Assembly (NCBI GenBank): GCA_017506865.1
Contig: JAFCMP010000212.1
Span: forward strand, 806,001 to 870,000
DNA length: 64,000 nt
Reading direction: 5' to 3'
From: Tribonema minus
Lineage: Eukaryota > Sar > Xanthophyceae > Tribonematales > Tribonemataceae
Each line of letters starts with the position of its first letter. Position 1 is the stretch's first letter. Below the pieces are notes generated by a model. That model ran no database searches and was not told the DNA's origin. It saw only the letters and a program-made list of their open reading frames with translations. A program made the translations under genes and the position numbers. Shown piece after piece: positions 40,542 through 51,088 of this stretch.

Positions 40542-42166
40542 TCACTTGATGCAGCTGCACGGGCATCCAAGGCGGTGCACCGCTTCCAGGTTTAAGCGAA
40601 GGCCGTTGCGCTGAATCACTTCACAAGCCTCTTGCGGCCATGACCCCCAGTGACAGCCCAGCTCAATGGCACGAGCTATGTCATAGCTGTTCCAAGTGCC
40701 CACCACTACCAGTGCGCCGGGACTCTGGGGCCACTCTGCACCCTTCTGCAACAACCACTGCACAACTTCTCTGATGCATTGTAACCTTGGTTGCTTCACG
40801 GCTGTGACCAGGAGCTGCGTTATACCCGGAGCACCGTCCAAGGGCAACTCACCAACCTCGTGCAGCCACTTGAAGGTGGCAACCGGGTAAGGAGCATCCT
40901 CCAACGTGGCCGTGATGATAGCCTGTGCTTCAAAAGGACACATCGGGGCCGTATGCAGCAACTGCAGGACCTCCAAGTGCCCCTTCTCTGCAGCAGTTAC
41001 TGCTGTCCTGGCTGTGAACGGGTGCTGCCCCCCCTGCTCACTGACCCACTTGACAATGTCAAGCTTGCCAGCGTACACTGCAAAGTCTAGCAGGCCCAGC
41101 TCTACGCGCTGTGAAGTTGTTGCAGACTCTTCATAGTAATCCAAAAAGCACTTGGAGACTACTTCAGACAACGTCATGTGGTTCCTCAGCTTTACATGCC
41201 GGACCTCAGGCATGAATGGCCCAAAGAGCTGTGTCCCCTCACTGAGCAGCCACTGCAGCACCTCCAAGCGCCCTGCCTGGGCAGCCCGGTGACAAAGAGC
41301 AGTGGTGTACCACTCTGGCCACGACTTGCGCTTTGCCTGCTGAACAAGCCATGGGAACAGGGCTCGCCAGTTCTTGACGTTCTCCACGGCATAGACGCCA
41401 AATAGCGCCCAAACGCGGCCAACGAAGCTGTTGCACTCATCGCAACGGCTCAGTAACTCGTTGAGAAAGGCCACATTGGCAGTGGGCGCAGCGCCTAGCA
41501 GCATGATTCTGTCTATGCTCATGTCGGCTTCCGTGGCAGCCGCGTCTAGAATTTCCAGGCACGCTGCGCGCCCCACAGCTGTGCGCACGGTGCGGGTCTG
41601 CAACAGCTTGTAGGTGTCACTGCTCTTGGCTGCCATGCGAAGCGTGCTTGTAGACTGCACTGCCGCGCTGCTTATCGAGGTTTTAAACAGCGGAGGTACA
41701 ACATGGCGGTCGGACCAATCATGCACCACGGAAGCCATGTAGCGTCCACGCAGCAACCTGCTCACGCCTGCAACGTACAGCCAGTAGCCTGGCCCAACGA
41801 AACCCAGCACTAGCTCGACAAGCTGCTTATCGTTGAAAACAGCTGCGACACTGCTGTTGGCCAGCAAGCGCGCCTGGCGCTGCTGTGCTTGCGAACCTTC
41901 TCGCTCCTCCTGCTGCTGCTGCTGCTTTTGCTCCGCGCAAAGGCCCGTCACCTGCTCCAGCCGATCCTCCAACATGTCCGCGGCAGCACGCAGCGCTGTC
42001 ACGCCGCGGATGTCCGGAATGGCATTCGCCGCCGTGCGCAGGCCATGGATCTCTGCTGCCACAACATGCAGCTGCTCGTGTGCGCCCTCTAGCACTGCAT
42101 GCGGTGGCAGGTCAGCATCACAGGCAGTGAGAATGAGTTGACGCGCTTGCTGGGTGTCGTCAAGCA
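40542..42166 (-). CDS. F-box/ankyrin gene exon 2
   Basis: Single long open frame. An in-frame GTG lies just upstream of the splice acceptor, but the spliced start is preferred because exon 1 supplies an ATG. Codes for the F-box-like segment and the ankyrin-like helices; ends LGCPCSCIK. Confidence 0.85.
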
Positions 42167-42799
42167 CTACAGTAAGCACACAAATCCCCCAGGAGATGAC
42201 GAGGGAGCCATTTGAGCCCCATGTAGCCCTAATTCAGTGACCCCCAGGTGTCACTTTGAAATAAGTCATGCGGAGGAAAAAGCTGGCACAGACATGGGCA
42301 ATGCTTACCACTAAGGGGTGATTCATAGTTCAAAGGCTGATCACCATGTACTTCGCGGCATAACGTCTGTCTTTAAGTGCACATCGGCAAACTCGAGTCG
42401 TGGTCATGTGTCTGGCGCATGCAAGTGCGTGGCCACACGCCCGAGCCATGCCGGGGCCGCCCGGGCGGGGCACCAGACTTGTCTCATGAGCACTAAGTCA
42501 TGTGATGTTCATTGTGGCCGACAGTAGCGCTTCACGAAACAACTTCGTACACGACAAAACGAAGTTGCGAGAAAAGCTCAATCAATCTTACCCTCTGCAG
42601 AGAGTGGTGGTTTCTGTCGCTGCGCCAGCCAGGGCAGCTGCAAGAGCCTCTTGAGCTGTGCCTCTAGGGATTTATACAGGCACTCATGCTCGTCCTCGTC
42701 GTCCGAATCGTCATCAGAACTGCTGGACTCTGTCTCATCCTCATCCGTCTCCCACACTGGTCGCTGCTGGTGCCGCGCACGCTTCCACATCTTCCACAT
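40542..42799 (-). CDS. F-box-like / ankyrin-like repeat protein, two exons
   Basis: Exon 1 runs 42799-42592 (ATG start; donor GGGTAAGA), exon 2 runs 42166-40542 (acceptor CTGTAG; TGA stop). The split Val codon joins in phase 1, giving about 610 residues. Exon 1 is basic (MWKMWKRARHQQ), then has an acidic Ser/Asp/Glu run and a Leu-rich helix. Exon 2 has a coil, a QQQQQ run, and an F-box-like segment, AVFNDKQLVELVLGFVGPGY followed by WLYVAGVSRLLRGRYM. Degenerate ankyrin-like repeats follow (CHRAAQAGRLEVLQWLLSEG; FAVYAGKLDIVKWVSEQGG; AAEKGHLEVLQLLH). The pattern is known from algal and viral F-box/ankyrin families thought to present substrates for ubiquitination; the target is unknown. Confidence 0.85.
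42592..42799 (-). CDS. F-box/ankyrin gene exon 1
   Basis: Starts at ATG and carries the acidic SSSSDDDSDDEDEHE segment and the helix LKRLLQLPWLAQRQK; phase 1 out. It was joined to exon 2 because the phases match and no other ATG-bearing exon lies nearer. Confidence 0.7.
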
Positions 42800-43142
42800 T
42801 CGTCACGCTGACTTTTCGAATCAGTAAGTTCAAGTGCAGGATGGAGTTGAAGTTCGAAGTCATCGTCTCTGCGTGGGCCTCCACATCGTGCAGAGCAGGA
42901 GAGTCATCGGATACAAAGATCTGCTTGTGAGGGTGTGAAGGTACGGCACAACCCGAAAGCATCTGCCTTCATCATGTGTAGGCAAGCAAATGAGGGCCAA
43001 CACCATCACTGCTGCAGCGCTTGGCGCATGCTACTGTCCCTCAGGACGAGAGCGCAATTGACCAGGCTTGAGAATGCAGCACAGCGATGCTGTTTTAATT
43101 AACTCCAGCCACTTTTTGTGGTCTGCACACAGGGTATCACTA

Positions 43143-43856
43143 ATGTATACCACCACCAGCACTAGCAGCAGCAGCAGCTTTGCTTTCATGGCGACCTTTG
43201 TTTTCTGGCTGCTATTACCAGGTGAGGCGCAGTTGATGGCATCAGGTAGTCAAGTAGTGTATAAGTGTAGAGCTCCGTCAGACTGTCTTGCGGGGCTGCC
43301 CACCGGTAGCCTGTAGTAAGTCCATGCGCGGTAGGTCGCTCAGACACTGAGTGGCTGGGTGCAAGGGAGTCTGAATGCGTATCGCATGCACATCGAGTGA
43401 CCGGTGGTATGCATTTCAGACTCGGCAGGGCGTTGTGATGGCTTGGGTTGCCATGTGATCGCGCCTAAGGTCCATATTGTGCCTTGTTACCAGCACTCTA
43501 GGGGCTACCGGAAACACTGGAGGATAGCCAGGGACGGCCATCTTCGTGTTGATGTTTTCCCCGAAAGTTGTCTGGCGATGGTAGCAGTAGTACCGCCATG
43601 GACTTCCGTGGGGGCTGGGAGTAGCTCTCGCGGTTTATTGCTTGCGCGTCGTTTGTTCGCAGCCCTATGACCCCCTGTGTGTCGCACATAATTGAATTGA
43701 ATGCGGCCACTCTTGTTCGGCACAGCGTCACGTGTGCGATTGCTTGTGTAGGTGCCGAAGAGCAGTGCAACACGGTGTGGAGGCCACAGCACCTGTCCTG
43801 TGCGTCTCACCGTGATGAAAAGGGGAGAGGGACTGCATGCAAACGGTCTGTTACCG
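43143..43856 (+). CDS. Candidate secreted-protein gene (5' exons, tentative)
   Basis: Exons 43143-43221, 43420-43632 and 43752-43856 fit with phase-1 junctions. Exon 1 is Thr/Ser-rich followed by a signal-like FAFMATFVFWLLLPG. Exon 2 reads DSAGRCDGLGCHVIAPKVHI, then WRIARDGHLRVDVFPESCLA; the W...DG...C-L spacing is faintly like a ricin-B/beta-trefoil lectin. Exon 3 is Cys/Trp-containing (EEQCNTVWRPQHLSCASH). An in-frame ATG at 43074 is an alternative start. Downstream exons to about 44400 (GECEQCVDARAECAPCAIQP near 44285) may belong, but I could not fix the junctions. Confidence 0.35.
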
Positions 43857-44403
43857 GTGGGCTGTAGTGATGAAAACCCGAATTGTGTCTGAAATTGGTG
43901 CCTCAGGGCTTTGCTCATGCTCTGCCCTTTCTGTTTCCGTTGCACCTGTGCTTCCACTGTCTGCCTGGGGCTCGCTGACAATCGCCCCGAGCACGGGCCA
44001 AGCACGTGGTGAGCTTGCAAGGGCCAGCAACAGAGTGCTCATTTGGCAATGGCAAGACGCGCTAGTAGGTGAGTCAGCGCAGAGCTTGGAGCACAGTATT
44101 CACTGCCATCAAGGAAATGTGTATGCATGCTCGGATGCTCGGGGCAACAGACCTTGGCGCAGCTGATGCTGGGCGGCCGTCCAAACGCAACGAACTAGAA
44201 GTACTTTGAAGTACTTCAAAGCAGGCATTATGCTGAACTTGCCCAGCTGTGTGCGCCTTCGCAACGTGAGCGAGCCACGCGCCGGCGAGTGCGAGCAGTG
44301 TGTTGATGCTAGGGCTGAGTGTGCGCCTTGCGCAATCCAGCCTCGCACCGTGTCCATTATCGCAGACAGTGTTGTTGGAACGTGGACCTCACTCATATTC
44401 TAG

Positions 44404-45707
44404 TGTCTTGTTCAGTATCAGCACTCATCAGTTGCATGTTACGTGATGCTGTACTTGCGACTACCTGTTTGAGAATGGCCGTTACATTTCGGTTACAATT
44501 CTCTTGATAGTACATAGTACATACTACTGTTTATTGTTCTGGCCTGGCGCGGCGCCTACGCTGGCGCCTGCGGGCTGCCTGCGGCAGGTCTACCTTCGTC
44601 TCCTCTCTGGACGGCCTGTGCGTATTCCCAAGTATGCGCGCGCGCTCGGATGCTATGGGACACCACATACCCCTGGCCACGTTTGCGTACCCACACACTC
44701 ACTGTGCCCCGATGTTGATAGTGTTGTGCAGTCATGTCTCAGCCATATCATTGTCACCGAGGCACTGGTGCTTTTAGACTCAGATCTGACCACTATCCCC
44801 CCTCCCCCCCCCTTGCACCGGCTTCGCTTGATGTTGCAGACTGAGGCCAGGACATGCAAGGCACTGCGCAGCTCAACTTTTGCGCACAGCCGGGCCGTAT
44901 ACCGATTGAGAATGTTGTTGCCATGCTCGGCTCCATGACGTGGAGTCGGGCGCGGGTGCAGCCACTGACGCATGGCTTCAGCTTGCACGGTGCTGAGATC
45001 GAGGATTCCAGCTTTGATGCGTGCTCCTAATGGTGGAGCAGCGCACAAAGTTTGTGGCACCCTCTTGAATGCAAATTTCATCTTCAACTTGAAACTTCAA
45101 CGTGCCAGTCCCAAAGCCTCTGTGTGCACGCGTTTTGGTGATGCCCTGAGACAATGTTCTTGTACACGCCGCGTGTAAAGGGTTCCAATGCTATGCGTGA
45201 CCTTGGATGACTGCATGCACCGCTCTGCCAGTGTCCGTAGACAACCAGGGCAACCCCAGAGGCTCCGCCTGTGCATTGGCCAAGTGCCGTGATGCTGGTC
45301 CAGTGGATATGCTGTGCTTCTGCAGTTGCTGAAGGAGCTTGCTTTGCTGCTCAACTTTGTCAGCATGTGCAAGAATACAAGATCTGCCTTGCAACTGTGT
45401 GTTCCTGGCATACAACTTCAAGTCGGCGTAGGGCTGCTGGGATGTGATGTGATGTGCACTTTATTGATTCTGGTTTAGTGCCTGAAAAAGCCCACATGCC
45501 AAATGTCCAGCTTGCTACCAGAACCTACAGGTGCCCTTGTGAAAACTTGAAAGCGTCTCGAATGTGCATCGACTACAGTTCTAAATGACTCGCGAAGATG
45601 TACTATTGAAGTGCTTCAATTACATTTGCCCTCAGTTGCTGAGCACAAGTGCGTGACTTTAAGGAGCAAAACCGTGCAGACCACAACTGCACTTCACCCC
45701 CACTGGA
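44404..45707. other. Unassigned region
   Basis: Open frames on both strands (plus near 44545-44640, minus near 44653-45087) show no family signature. CTTCAA-type hexamers occur at 45080-45100. The right end is the LINE target site. Confidence 0.4.
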
Positions 45708-45721
45708 CTTGGGTGTAGTAC
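45708..45721 (+). repeat. LINE target-site duplication, left
   Basis: CTTGGGTGTAGTAC, identical to the right copy. Confidence 0.93.
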
Positions 45722-45799
45722 GTATGGACTTGTATTTATAAAGGCCCAAGGGAGGCCGGGTTGCCTATGCAATCAAAAAGCTTGCGTCAACGCAGCAGC

Positions 45800-48700
45800 C
45801 TAGTCTGCGCTGTGCCCTAGGAGTTTGGATACCGGCGCCGCAACACAGCCCAGCATTCGCGCTCCACGTGTGTATGCCATGACGCGCTCCGCCAACTCCC
45901 GCGCCAGCGATATGCTCAGCTCAATGTGGATCTGACGCTTAGCTAACCCGGCCTTGCGTAACACATCTGCCTTACCCCCCCCTGAGCACAGTGCTGAGTG
46001 CATTGCCAACTCCTTAACAAAAAGGCTTGTCTGCTTGCCCAGCCGTCCGTACGACTCCTGCACGAATGGCACAAAAGCCCAAGATGACGTCAAGGTGCCG
46101 GTGTGGTGCTTGACCTTCGCGTCCTCCCCCACCCCAGCAGCATAGCCGTCCGTGTTCGAGGCATTTGTTTTGCCTGTCAGGTACGAGCTCGCTGTGGGCG
46201 CGCGCACACTTGTGTCTAGCACTATTCCCTTGTTACGGTATGCACTGCTAAAGTGCAGACACCCTGGGTCAATGACTGAGTCCGCCCGATACCCCGGTAC
46301 CTTGAAGACGCTAGCGTCCTCATTGCGGACAATAGAGACATGGTGCTGTCTCAAGATGCGCTGTAGGCACCGCTTTTGGGCAGTGTGTGTCGCGTTGTGC
46401 CCCCGTATGTGCTGGCTGGGGCAGCTGATCGCATGCGTGGAGGTGGGGCTCACGTCACTGCACCGCCATGGGCACACCTCGCCCTGTATGCCCCACCCGT
46501 CTATAAAGATCGCAACCATAATCATCGTGGCTGCTGCCATACTGGACATGGGCGCCGCACCCGGGCGGTCATTGGCAGCGGGTGGCACGCTCATCCACGC
46601 CATTGCCCCGGACGCACGCTGGCTGCGCAGCTGCGCCAGGACCCGCGCGCTAGCCTGTTGGCGGCGGCGGCTGGTGTAAGGCAAGTCACCAATAAGCGTA
46701 GCCTGCGTCGGCTTGCCCACGGCACCAGCCGAGGCAGCCTCTAGGTCCTCCACCAGGCAGTCCTCGTATTGACGTCGAAGAACATTTGAAAGGCCGGCTT
46801 GTAGTCCGTGCGTGAAGTGACCGCGCCGGCGGCGGGGCACTACCTTTCTGCAGATCTCGTCAGCATAGGCCTCCCAGTCGTCGTCGTCGTCCTCCTGCCC
46901 GCCGCTGCAGCTGCTTTCTTCCGCGCTAGTTTGTGTTTTAGCGGGCGTGGAAGAGGCAGCCGCGGCAGCGGCTTGAGGGCCAGGTACGGTCGCCGCCGCA
47001 GCGGCCGCCTCGGCGCCAGGCACAATGCCGTGGGTGTGTGGGGCTGGCTCAGTGGTCCCCGTCTCCGTGACGGCAGTTGCGGCGTAGATCGCTTGCACCG
47101 CAGTGGGGAGCGTCGACGCTGCGGCCGTTGTATCTGCTGCCCACCGTAGCAACGATGCTGGGAGCTGCTCGGCCACAGCTGTGCGTGATTTTTCGCCGCC
47201 ATCAGCTGTCAGCGCTCGCGTAGAGCGTCGCACGGCCTCGATGATTGGCGGCAGTCCCTGGTCCTCGCGTATTGCGCATGAGTGCTGCGCGAACCAGGTG
47301 ACTGCGCCGTGTTCGTCAGTGCCGAGCCTCAGGGCCCCTGCTGCCACAGTGGCATGAATTATTGCAGGCCGCAGTGTTGTGCATGCCTGGGCCGTGTATG
47401 CGGCTGGTGCCAGTAGCCCCAAAAGCGGCATGCCCAGACCGCCTCGTCGCTCCGGCAACCGTGACGCCCGCAGTGGCACTGCGATGTCCGTGAGTTCTGG
47501 CGGGCCCAAGCGCGGCAATACCAGCACGCTGCCACTGCTGGCTACCTCATTGTCACCAGCAGTGCAGGCGGCCAGCAGGTGTGACTTCATGACTGCCGCG
47601 GTAGCGCAGCCGTGCAGGTGCAGCATGCGTTCAAGCGTCCATGCACAGAACCCGTCAAATGCGTGCAGCCATGTCTCACTCAAAGCCGTGTCAACGACCC
47701 GAGCTAAGAAGCCCATGCGCTTCGTCAGTGACCTGCGCAGAATGAACTGTGCTGCCTGTAGGTGATGCCGCGCCATCCCAGCTAGCTGCCACGACAATCG
47801 CCATGTCCCTGCGTCAACAAGATGCTTGCTCATGGCAGCATGCACATAGGCTGGGTGCCCTACCGGTACCCCGACCGACGTAAAGCCCTGACTGGATTCT
47901 GGCATGGTGGCGTCCACAAACGGTATGTCAAGGGCGCGCAGGCGTGCTCTGGCCGCTTCATCAAACACTGTGCCGCGCATGGCAATGGCCAGCGACTTGT
48001 CTGGTCGAACGCGTAGGCCCCCTGCCGCAAGCCGACGGATCACCTCTGCCACCCCAGCGGCCGCTGCATCGTCGAAGTAGGCAGCTTGCAGCACGTTGAG
48101 GTCATCCAGGAAAGCGCAGTGCGGGGCTGGCGGTTCCGCTGTGCTGTGGCCGTAGGCCGGCATACTGCCGGGCGTCGCATTCACTCCATCAGGGTAGAAG
48201 AGTAGGAATGCCGCTGCCACTGCAAAGTACAGCGGCCCTAGAGGGTCCCCTTGCTGGCACCCTAGGTGGGAGCAGATAATGCGAGCTTCACCGTTCACCT
48301 CCACTCGCATCTCTGGGGCAGTGTCACCACAGTATACGGACTCAAAGTGCGGGAGCAGCTCCGGACAGAAGAGCATAAGTCCCCGCACAATGGCGGCGCG
48401 ATCCACACTGTTAAATGCGTTCTCACAGTCCAGCTGGATTGTGGTGCCATACAGCTCGTGCCACACGCGCGCGCGCGCTGCCACATGCTCGACGCCAGAC
48501 CGGTATCCTACGCCAAACTGCGACGTGGAGGCCAGCAGCCCCGATATTTTGCCCTTGACACTCCGTGCCGCTGTGGACCCGAGGAGTCTGCGCCAGACAC
48601 TGGAGCAGGCGATCGGACGCCGCTTCTGTCCTATGCCTGAGAGGGCCGCGGCGCGGAGAAGCCGTTGCGATTGCTCCGGCAGCAGTTCGGGCTCAACAAG

Positions 48701-51088
48701 CAGCGTCGTGAACACCTTGGCCAGGTGATGGGCGAATGCCGGTTCCATCACATCCGATTCTGAATCACCAGCTGGTCCTGGCGAGGCACTGCCCACGGGG
48801 CGGGTGGCTGCTTTCACTGGTGCACCAGGCCCAGCGGCCATCAAGAGGTGTTCATAGCGTAGGCCGTCCAGCCCTCCTGCCTTTCCCGCCCCTGCTGCGG
48901 ACAAGGTCGACAGTATGTCTGTCGCCTCCACCTCGAGGCGCCGTCCGGCTGCGCTGGCAGCATCCTCAGGCCTATCGCTGCGATCATGCGCCTGACCCGA
49001 TTCGAAGACGGGACTGCCGCTGCCAGCGGGCCCGGCGGTCGTTGCCACCCCTGCGCCGTGCAAGCAGTGCCGCCGGGCGTCGCGTACCAGGCCGCGCACT
49101 TGCTCCATTGGCGTATCGACTACCCCGGGCCGGGTGCCAGTTTCAGGGTGCTTTGCTGCCAGCACCTGTGCCGTGACCTCGTCTGCTGGGGCGCATGCTT
49201 CACGCGCCTCTAGTCGTGCGGCAGCCAGGCCTACCCCCCGTCGCTTGCCTGAGAGGGCAGCGCATGCTGTTTGCTGCCTGGAGTCAGCCTCCGTCCAGTC
49301 GGCATCGAAGTTCGTTTGTGCCGACGCCGTAGCTGCGTTGTTTGGTTTGGGGGCCCGCAGCGCCGCTGCTGCTGACAGCGTCTTTCTCAGTAGCTCCGCA
49401 AAGTCGCCAGACAGCAACGCTGCCAGCCGGGCCGCAGGCGGCATACCGGTTCCCTCCGGTTGCCTACCAAAGGCCATTGCTGCTTGCAGGTGCAGCAGCC
49501 TGTAGCCGCGCTGCACTAGAGTCTGAGAAACCTGATGAGCAAACGCCCCGGCACCATGGTGGAGGCGCACCCGTGCCGCCTCACGTGCACTGTCTGTGGC
49601 GTCCGCCAGTAGTCGTGTGGCGTGCTCCACTAGCCGTGCCCACTGGGTGCACTGCAGCTGAGTGCGGAAGGGGTTGGCAGTCGTGGTGAACCGTAGCAGC
49701 AGTAGATCCGCCTCATTGGTCTGGTCAAGTGCGTGGACGACCGAGGGCGTCGAGAGGTCCCAAGCCAGGGATGCTCGTGACTGGGGCTTTGAGGGCCTGC
49801 CACTGGTGGTGGTGGTCGGGGGGGGCGGTGACGCGGCATCGTCCGGCGGGTCCAAGTCCATGTCCGCCCATCCCACGGCCGTCCCGTGGGGGGGGCTGCT
49901 GTCCTGCAGCCTTAGGCTGTTAGACTGAGTGCGGCTGCCGGCGCTGCCAGGCGGTGCCGCAGCAGCTGCCGTTCGGCGCCGGCGTTGCGCGCCGGTTGCC
50001 GTGGCCGCCGGGCGTTTCTTGCTGGACTTTGAGTTGGCAGCGCCACTAGCCGGCACCGCCGGTGGCTTTGGAGGTGTCGCTGCGGCAGCCCCCGCCGCCG
50101 CGGCCGCGCCGTCGCTACCCGCACCCCCGCCCTCGGACTGGCCCGGGGGTACTGCCGGGCGTGCGCGCGTGGGGGCGCTTCCATTCCGTCGACACGTGTG
50201 GCATGGCGAGGTCAGCGCGCATTGCCTCTGCCCCGCGCTGGCTGACATATGGACCAGACCGCAGGCACCTGTGCATGCACTCAGCTTCCTTACCGCCCGT
50301 AGGAAGTCTTCTGCCGTGCAACCATACATGGTGCTCATCTCCTGCACACGCTTGGCATGGTGTGCCCCAGTGTTGCAGGTACTGCTGCCTGAAGGGGCAC
50401 GGTCACCGGATGGGTCGTGATCAACCTGCTGCCGGATGCCCTTGGCGTATGCTGCCGCCGGATTTTGCTGACAGTGTGATGTGCTCGCCTCAGGGTTCAG
50501 CATCGACCTCGTGCAGCTACTACCGTTGAAGTGGGCCACTACCGGTGCCATGCGGCTCGCAGCTGACAGTTTGCCTCGCTGTTTGCTGTCCTCTTTCTGA
50601 CCAAGCTGCCAAAATGCCAGTGTGCATAAAGGACACCTCAGTGGCTCAGGCTGCTGTGGCAACTGCAGCGCAGTACGGGGCTGTGTCCGACTCGGAGCCG
50701 TGATGTGGGTGCTGTTAGCTTGAGTGGTCGCCGACGCTGTCATAGTGGTTGGCAAGGGCGGAGCTGCCGCAGGGGCGACAAGCAGTTCAAAGTGTCCCAC
50801 ATTTGTATATAGCCCAGGCGGCGTCCACAGCACATCCAGATGGCAGTCAGGCTGAGCTGGAATTGCCGGTGCGAACACCGCTGGCAGCCCCATCAGTTGT
50901 GCCAGCACCAGCCCTGTTGATTTTTGCGTGCTGCCAGTGGCCTGAGGCTCGGCCTGCCACACCGTCACCGAGACCGCGTAGACCGCTGCAACAATGGCCC
51001 ACACAGACAAACCGAGGGGCCGTCCCCACACGCCCTCTTCCTGTAGGCGTTGCAGCAGGAGCGTGTGCCCGCTGTCCGCGCTGTCCGT
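45800..51088 (-). CDS. LINE ORF, C-terminal part: OTU His motif, reverse transcriptase, endonuclease
   Basis: Same frame as the N-terminal part, directly after the TAA; there is no ATG near its start. It opens with WGRPLGLSVWAIVAAVYAVS and GHFELLVA (about 50783-50806), which fit the second half of an OTU domain, including its His. A Pro/Ala/Ser linker follows. RT motifs are QLDCENAFNSVDR (about 48400-48436), CQQGDPLGPLYFA (about 48229-48265) and the active-site box FLDDLN (about 48096-48113). The C-terminus has a C-C-H-C knuckle with ISCPSQHIRGHNATH, then YRADSVID and IVLDTSVRAP, which fit the R-D...D pattern of R2-type restriction-like endonucleases. Ends KLLGHSAD and TAG. Confidence 0.88.
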   Translation of the reverse strand, partial: TDSADSGHTLLLQRLQEEGVWGRPLGLSVWAIVAAVYAVSVTVWQAEPQATGSTQKSTGLVLAQLMGLPAVFAPAIPAQPDCHLDVLWTPPGLYTNVGHFELLVAPAAAPPLPTTMTASATTQANSTHITAPSRTQPRTALQLPQQPEPLRCPLCTLAFWQLGQKEDSKQRGKLSAASRMAPVVAHFNGSSCTRSMLNPEASTSHCQQNPAAAYAKGIRQQVDHDPSGDRAPSGSSTCNTGAHHAKRVQEMSTMYGCTAEDFLRAVRKLSACTGACGLVHMSASAGQRQCALTSPCHTCRRNGSAPTRARPAVPPGQSEGGGAGSDGAAAAAGAAAATPPKPPAVPASGAANSKSSKKRPAATATGAQRRRRTAAAAAPPGSAGSRTQSNSLRLQDSSPPHGTAVGWADMDLDPPDDAASPPPPTTTTSGRPSKPQSRASLAWDLSTPSVVHALDQTNEADLLLLRFTTTANPFRTQLQCTQWARLVEHATRLLADATDSAREAARVRLHHGAGAFAHQVSQTLVQRGYRLLHLQAAMAFGRQPEGTGMPPAARLAALLSGDFAELLRKTLSAAAALRAPKPNNAATASAQTNFDADWTEADSRQQTACAALSGKRRGVGLAAARLEAREACAPADEVTAQVLAAKHPETGTRPGVVDTPMEQVRGLVRDARRHCLHGAGVATTAGPAGSGSPVFESGQAHDRSDRPEDAASAAGRRLEVEATDILSTLSAAGAGKAGGLDGLRYEHLLMAAGPGAPVKAATRPVGSASPGPAGDSESDVMEPAFAHHLAKVFTTLLVEPELLPEQSQRLLRAAALSGIGQKRRPIACSSVWRRLLGSTAARSVKGKISGLLASTSQFGVGYRSGVEHVAARARVWHELYGTTIQLDCENAFNSVDRAAIVRGLMLFCPELLPHFESVYCGDTAPEMRVEVNGEARIICSHLGCQQGDPLGPLYFAVAAAFLLFYPDGVNATPGSMPAYGHSTAEPPAPHCAFLDDLNVLQAAYFDDAAAAGVAEVIRRLAAGGLRVRPDKSLAIAMRGTVFDEAARARLRALDIPFVDATMPESSQGFTSVGVPVGHPAYVHAAMSKHLVDAGTWRLSWQLAGMARHHLQAAQFILRRSLTKRMGFLARVVDTALSETWLHAFDGFCAWTLERMLHLHGCATAAVMKSHLLAACTAGDNEVASSGSVLVLPRLGPPELTDIAVPLRASRLPERRGGLGMPLLGLLAPAAYTAQACTTLRPAIIHATVAAGALRLGTDEHGAVTWFAQHSCAIREDQGLPPIIEAVRRSTRALTADGGEKSRTAVAEQLPASLLRWAADTTAAASTLPTAVQAIYAATAVTETGTTEPAPHTHGIVPGAEAAAAAATVPGPQAAAAAASSTPAKTQTSAEESSCSGGQEDDDDDWEAYADEICRKVVPRRRRGHFTHGLQAGLSNVLRRQYEDCLVEDLEAASAGAVGKPTQATLIGDLPYTSRRRQQASARVLAQLRSQRASGAMAWMSVPPAANDRPGAAPMSSMAAATMIMVAIFIDGWGIQGEVCPWRCSDVSPTSTHAISCPSQHIRGHNATHTAQKRCLQRILRQHHVSIVRNEDASVFKVPGYRADSVIDPGCLHFSSAYRNKGIVLDTSVRAPTASSYLTGKTNASNTDGYAAGVGEDAKVKHHTGTLTSSWAFVPFVQESYGRLGKQTSLFVKELAMHSALCSGGGKADVLRKAGLAKRQIHIELSISLARELAERVMAYTRGARMLGCVAAPVSKLLGHSAD

